Both the position numbers and the translations under genes were made by a program. 64,000 nucleotides of DNA, from positions 310,001-374,000 of the forward strand of contig JADJCS010000004.1 in the NCBI GenBank assembly GCA_016703105.1, written 5' to 3'. Below the pieces are notes generated by a model. That model saw nothing but the letters and a program-made list of their open reading frames with translations. It had not been told where the DNA came from and ran no database searches. The stretch comes from Flavobacteriales bacterium (GTDB lineage Bacteria; Bacteroidota; Bacteroidia; Flavobacteriales_F; PHOS-HE28). Below, one piece after another: positions 59,843 through 64,000 of this stretch (position 1 is its first letter; every line of letters starts with the position of its first letter).

Positions 59843-61174
59843 ATGCCGCGTCCAACAAGGATTTCTCCACGTTCCACCGGGCTCTTCCACGCACTGTTCT
59901 TCCTGATCCTCATCGTATTCGCGGGGTCGGTTCGCGCCCAAAGCGCTGATGCCGCCCTCTATGGTGCGGGTGAGAAGATCTTCAAAGCCAACTGTCAGAG
60001 TTGCCACAAGCCACATGTGAAGCAGGCCACCGGCCCAGCGCTCAAGGATGCGCGTGCGCGCTGGGAAGGTCAGGGCGACATATATGCGTGGGTGCGGAAC
60101 AGTCAGACGGTGGTGAAGAGCGGCAATGCCTATGCGCAGAAGCTCTTTGGTGAGTGGAACCAAATCATGACGCCGCAGGCTCTTACCAACGAGGAGATCG
60201 ACGCCGTCCTCTACTATGCGGACAATTTTGTTCCACCCGCACCCAAAGGTGGGGATCAGCCGACACCGGTGGGCGCCCCCGCACCCGAAGCACCGATGTG
60301 GCCATGGCTGATCGTGGTCGGGCTGCTGCTCGCAGTGGTCACGCTAAGCTTGGGTGGCGTGCGCAAGAGCCTTACCAGCGCGGTGCGCGAGGCCGAGGGT
60401 CAGCGACCCATCGGCGACAGGACCGGGTTACAACGTTTATATCATTGGGCGGGGGACAACAAGATATTCGCGTCGGTGATCGGCCTCTCGCTGGTCACTT
60501 GGTTCCTTGTTGCTGCTTGGTATTGGGCGCTCACGATCGGAGTGTATGGCGGCGATACCGTCGAACATTACAAGCCCGAACAGCCGATCCTCTTCAACCA
60601 CACGCTGCACGCCGGCAAGGCCGATAAGAACAACCTCGCGATAAATTGCCAGTACTGCCACAGCAGTGCGGAGAAAAGCAAGCATGCTGGTATTCCCAGT
60701 GCGAACGTCTGTATGAACTGCCACAAGGCGGTAGCGCAAGGCCGCTCGGACGCGGGTACGAAAGAGATCCAGAAGATATACGCGGCGGTGGGTTGGGATC
60801 CGGAAAAGCTGGCCTACACGGGCAAGGAGGATCCGATCGAATGGGTGAAAGTGCATAATCTGCCCGATCATGCCTTCTTCAGTCATGCCCAGCATGTGGC
60901 CGTAGGTAAATTGGAGTGCCAGGAATGCCATGGCCCCATTGACGAGAAGATGGACGTGGCCGAGCAATGGGCCCCCCTCACCATGGGTTGGTGTATCCAG
61001 TGCCACAACGAAAAGGATGTGAAGATGGCCGGCAACGGCTATTACGATGAGTTGATGGTGCGTATGGAAGCGAACGAGAAGCTCGGGCACCGCGAGCTCA
61101 AGGAGTATTTGGAGGACGAAAAGATCACCGTGAAGGAGCTTGGCGGCTGGGAGTGCGCCAAGTGTCACTACTAA
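59843..61174 (+). CDS. actA: Alternative complex III multiheme cytochrome c subunit (ActA-like, fused monoheme domain)
   Basis: 443 residues with a signal peptide (FHALFFLILIVFAGSVRAQ). An N-terminal monoheme cytochrome c domain (about 35-130) contains CQSCHKPH and the distal IMTPQALTNEEIDAVLYYA methionine region. Two transmembrane helices follow (MWPWLIVVGLLLAVVTLSLG; VIGLSLVTWFLVAAWYWALT). The C-terminal half has five more CxxCH sites (CQYCH, CMNCH, CQECH, CIQCH, CAKCH), the pentaheme ActA arrangement. It passes electrons from menaquinol through the complex to cytochrome oxidase. actB follows 17 bases later, confirming the Act context. Confidence 0.9.
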   Translation: MPRPTRISPRSTGLFHALFFLILIVFAGSVRAQSADAALYGAGEKIFKANCQSCHKPHVKQATGPALKDARARWEGQGDIYAWVRNSQTVVKSGNAYAQKLFGEWNQIMTPQALTNEEIDAVLYYADNFVPPAPKGGDQPTPVGAPAPEAPMWPWLIVVGLLLAVVTLSLGGVRKSLTSAVREAEGQRPIGDRTGLQRLYHWAGDNKIFASVIGLSLVTWFLVAAWYWALTIGVYGGDTVEHYKPEQPILFNHTLHAGKADKNNLAINCQYCHSSAEKSKHAGIPSANVCMNCHKAVAQGRSDAGTKEIQKIYAAVGWDPEKLAYTGKEDPIEWVKVHNLPDHAFFSHAQHVAVGKLECQECHGPIDEKMDVAEQWAPLTMGWCIQCHNEKDVKMAGNGYYDELMVRMEANEKLGHRELKEYLEDEKITVKELGGWECAKCHY

Positions 61175-61191
61175 GAACACCGCGCAGCCGC

Positions 61192-64000
61192 ATGTCGAGC
61201 TCGAAGCGTTACTGGCAGGACCTGGCCCAACTGGAGCAGGCCTCTGATGTGATCAAGGGCCGGGAGAACGAGTTCCAGACCCCACTGCCCATCGATGAGA
61301 TGTTGGCGGATAAAGGCCTCACCGGTTCTACCACCGGTCGCCGCGATTTCCTGAAGTTCCTGGGCTTCGGCGTAGGAGCCGCCGCTTTGGCCGCCTGCGA
61401 AACGCCGGTGATCAAGAGCATTCCTTATGTGAACAAACCGGAGGAGATCGTCCCCGGCGTGGCCACTTGGTACGCGAGCACCTACTACGATGGTAGCGAC
61501 TACGCCAGCATCCTGGTGAAGACGCGCGAAGGCCGACCGATCCACATCATGGGCAACCCACGGTTCGGCATCAACCGCAACCCGAAGTTGAGCGTGGGCG
61601 CCGTGAGCGCCCGCATCAATAGCTCCGTATTGGGTCTCTACGATAGCGAGCGTTTGAAAGGGCCCGTGAAGTACGTCGTAGGTGAGAACGGCACTGCGGG
61701 CCAGGCTTCCACATGGAGTGAAGCGGACAAGGCCATTATGGCCAAATTGGATGCCGTCGCTACCGGTGACAAGCGCATCGTGCTGCTCACCGGTACCGTG
61801 ATCAGTCCGAGCACCAAGGCCGCGATCGCGAAGCTACAGGGTAAGTACGCTTCGGCGCCCGCCGCTGAAGGAAGTGTGGCCACCAGCAAGGTGGACCATG
61901 TGCAGTACGACGCGATCAGTTACAGCGGTCTCACCAATGCCAATGAGAAGAGCTTCGGCCTGCGCGTTATGCCGAGCTATGACCTGACGAAGGCGGACGT
62001 GATCGTGGCCGTGGATTGCGATTTCCTCAGCACCTGGGGTAGCACCACCGAGCACAGTTGGCAGTATACCAGCCGTCGCCGTCCCGAGGATGGGGGCATG
62101 AACAAGCACTGGCAGTTCGAAGCGCGAATGAGCAATACCGGAGCGAACGCCGACATGCGTGTAGCTGTCAAGGTGAGCGAGCTGCCCGCGGTAGTGATCG
62201 GCCTGCACGACGCGATCGCGAAGAAGGCAGGCGGTGCGACGGTCGGCGGCGGATCGGAGAACGCCTCAGTAGCGCGGGCCGCCGATGAGCTCTGGGCCGC
62301 GAAAGGCAAAAGCCTCGTGCTCGCTGGAAGCAATGATGAAGGCGTGCAGACCCTGGTGAACAGCATCAACACCATGCTGGGGAACTACGGAAGCACCATC
62401 GACCTGGCCAACCCGACCTACTTCTATCAAGGGGATGATGCGGCGATGGACAAGCTGGTCGCTGACATGAACGCCGGCCGGATCGGTGCGCTACTGATCG
62501 CCGATGTCAATCCCGCCTACCAGTTGTCGAACGCCGCCGAATTCCGCACGGGGCTGGGCAAAGTGGACCTGAGCGTCCACATGGGAACGCATGCGGATGA
62601 GACCGCGAGCCTCTGCCATTGGAACTGCGCGGACCACCATTTCCTCGAGAGTTGGAACGACCTGATGCCCAAGACGGGCCGTTACGCGCTGGCGCAGCCC
62701 ACCATTCGGCCGCTGTTCGACACGCGCCAGTGGCAGGAGAGCTTGCTGCGTTGGGCGGGTGATATGGGCAGCTACCACGAGCTGATCCGCAGCACTTGGC
62801 GGACGGCGATGTCGAGCCGTACGGATGCCGCCACGATGCCTCCCTTCGAGCGTGTATGGGAGACATCGTTGCACGACGGCGGCTTCGACGCTTACACCGG
62901 CACTCCTTCCGCTGTGGTCTTCACTGGCGATGTGAAAGTCGCTGGCGACCTGGCCAAAAAGTCCGCGAGCGTTGCCGGTGAATGGGAACTGGCACTTTAC
63001 ACCAAGGAGAGCATTGGGGATGGTCGCCATGCGAACAATCCATGGCTGCAGGAGTTGCCAGATCCGCTGAGCAAGGTGACCTGGGACAACTACGTGTTGA
63101 TGGCGCCCGTTGACATGAAGCGCCTTGGCCTGAACATTTACCTGGGTCAAGAACATCCAGCGAGCTTGGTGAAAGTGGCCGCGAACGGTGGGGAGATCGA
63201 ACTGCCGGTGGTGCCAGCGCCGGGCCAAAAGGCCGGGACCATTTCGATCGCGTTGGGCTATGGCCGTGGCGCGAACGGCGAACGTGTGGGCCGTGCTGCT
63301 TGTTTACTAGGGGAAGATGGCCTCGTTGTGCCTGTGGGCCGCAACGCCTATCCCTTCACCAGCCGCGTGAACGGCACCGTGAGCTATGCCGCATTGAGCG
63401 CCACGGTGTCGCCTACAGGCGCCACCTACCCAATGGCCCTCACACAAACGCACATGACGGATATGGACCGTCATAGCGCTGTGAAGGAGACCAGTCTTGG
63501 CGTATGGGCGAAGCACGATCCCAAGGGCACCTACAACCATCCACATACGATGGCGGTGCATGAGGACGTCAATGAGGATGGTGCGATCGATGCGCGCGAC
63601 CGCAAGCCGGTGAAGGACTTCGATCTGTGGGAGGAGCATCCTCTGGGCGTGAACCATCGCTGGGGGATGAGCATCGACCTCAATAGCTGCACAGGTTGTG
63701 GGGCTTGCATCACCGCCTGCACCAGCGAGAACAACGTGTCCGTGGTCGGCAAGGATGAAGTGCGCCGCAGCCGCGAGATGCACTGGCTGCGACTTGACCG
63801 TTATTACAGCTCCGAAATGACCAAGGAGCGCGCGCAAGAAGAGGGCGTGGGCAAGATCGACATGTACCTGCGGATGGAGGTGCCTGAGGAGAACCCCAAA
63901 GTGGTGTTCATGCCTATGATGTGCCAGCACTGCAACCACGCGCCGTGCGAAACGGTATGTCCGGTGGCGGCTACCACGCACAGCAACGAAGGCCTGAACA
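61192..64000 (+). CDS. actB: Alternative complex III iron-sulfur/molybdopterin-like subunit ActB, 3'-truncated
   Basis: ATG 61192 opens a frame with no stop to the window edge (about 936 codons seen). The N-terminus has a twin-arginine-like signal, TGRRDFLKFLGFGVGAAALA, followed by a lipobox-like AAC. A long molybdopterin-oxidoreductase-like domain comes first (IHIMGNPRFGINRNP; VIVAVDCDFLSTWGS); in ActB proteins this domain has no metal cofactor. The ferredoxin-like part begins NSCTGCGACITACTSENN and continues QHCNHAPCETVCPVAATTHS, the start of the four cubane-type cluster sites. The end of the gene and the actC-F genes should lie to the right. Confidence 0.93.
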   Translation, partial: MSSSKRYWQDLAQLEQASDVIKGRENEFQTPLPIDEMLADKGLTGSTTGRRDFLKFLGFGVGAAALAACETPVIKSIPYVNKPEEIVPGVATWYASTYYDGSDYASILVKTREGRPIHIMGNPRFGINRNPKLSVGAVSARINSSVLGLYDSERLKGPVKYVVGENGTAGQASTWSEADKAIMAKLDAVATGDKRIVLLTGTVISPSTKAAIAKLQGKYASAPAAEGSVATSKVDHVQYDAISYSGLTNANEKSFGLRVMPSYDLTKADVIVAVDCDFLSTWGSTTEHSWQYTSRRRPEDGGMNKHWQFEARMSNTGANADMRVAVKVSELPAVVIGLHDAIAKKAGGATVGGGSENASVARAADELWAAKGKSLVLAGSNDEGVQTLVNSINTMLGNYGSTIDLANPTYFYQGDDAAMDKLVADMNAGRIGALLIADVNPAYQLSNAAEFRTGLGKVDLSVHMGTHADETASLCHWNCADHHFLESWNDLMPKTGRYALAQPTIRPLFDTRQWQESLLRWAGDMGSYHELIRSTWRTAMSSRTDAATMPPFERVWETSLHDGGFDAYTGTPSAVVFTGDVKVAGDLAKKSASVAGEWELALYTKESIGDGRHANNPWLQELPDPLSKVTWDNYVLMAPVDMKRLGLNIYLGQEHPASLVKVAANGGEIELPVVPAPGQKAGTISIALGYGRGANGERVGRAACLLGEDGLVVPVGRNAYPFTSRVNGTVSYAALSATVSPTGATYPMALTQTHMTDMDRHSAVKETSLGVWAKHDPKGTYNHPHTMAVHEDVNEDGAIDARDRKPVKDFDLWEEHPLGVNHRWGMSIDLNSCTGCGACITACTSENNVSVVGKDEVRRSREMHWLRLDRYYSSEMTKERAQEEGVGKIDMYLRMEVPEENPKVVFMPMMCQHCNHAPCETVCPVAATTHSNEGLN

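Noticed and set aside
61192..64000. Catalytic molybdenum enzyme
   Set aside because: The gene follows the ActA-type cytochrome and has the ActB layout; in alternative complex III this domain is not catalytic and lacks molybdenum.

Overview
The window looks like a chromosomal segment of a high-GC member of the Bacteroidota, most likely a Flavobacteriales-type lineage. The grounds are: several secreted proteins that end in type IX secretion (T9SS) type A sorting domains; the start of an alternative complex III (Act) operon; an HU-like/SPOR fusion protein; and a promoter -7 box of the form TAnnTTTG, with TTCG and TTGG variants, directly upstream of many genes in place of Shine-Dalgarno sequences. 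Genus and species cannot be read from the sequence. Most of the window is ordinary core genome; there is no prophage, CRISPR array, integron or complete transposon.

Layout. 1-6.1 kb: a truncated M28 peptidase, a CFA-synthase-like methyltransferase, an O-antigen-ligase-type membrane protein convergent with a Wzz-like chain-length protein, then two secreted proteins. 6.1-8.5 kb: a fibre-like surface protein with 26-residue repeats and a G2-like C-terminal processing domain. 8.7-13 kb: polA, a lipoprotein and a small secreted protein. 13-18.8 kb: an M43 metalloprotease, a PLP trans-sulfuration enzyme, a flippase-like membrane protein with a calcium-loop insert, and an EamA transporter. 18.9-22.2 kb: yicC-gmk-nadD, with uridine kinase convergent and overlapping nadD, and two microproteins. 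22.3-30.7 kb: T9SS cargo mixed with PPK2, a frameshifted recJ, tadA and a bacilliredoxin. 30.8-40 kb: a 1,313-residue BNR/PKD protein, gdhA, dprA and a TonB-dependent receptor.

40-47 kb: a palindromic MITE-like element just before kdsB, the HU/SPOR protein, an ATGA-coupled set of three genes (one interrupted by an in-frame TAG), a GT9 glycosyltransferase, tatD-ansA and tRNA-Ser(GGA). 47.4-53.3 kb: dusB, a LolC/E-like permease, a decayed AT-richer patch containing a broken gene and the 5' remnant of a second permease gene, a methyltransferase, rbfA, and an MsbA-like ABC exporter. 53.4-57.9 kb: the rimP-nusA-infB operon, whose leader contains an intrinsic-terminator hairpin. 58-64 kb: a DUF6089-like outer-membrane protein, a SPOR protein, and actA-actB, with actB running off the right edge.

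Functional picture: translation and replication housekeeping (rimP, nusA, infB, rbfA, dusB, tadA, polA, recJ, dprA), envelope polysaccharide and lipoprotein traffic, T9SS-exported surface proteins, and aerobic respiration through alternative complex III. The most interesting points are the very short distance between -7 boxes and start codons (probable leaderless mRNAs), the putative attenuator ahead of rimP-nusA-infB, the MITE-like element that supplies the kdsB promoter box, and three disrupted genes. All annotations come from reading motifs by eye; no database search was run.
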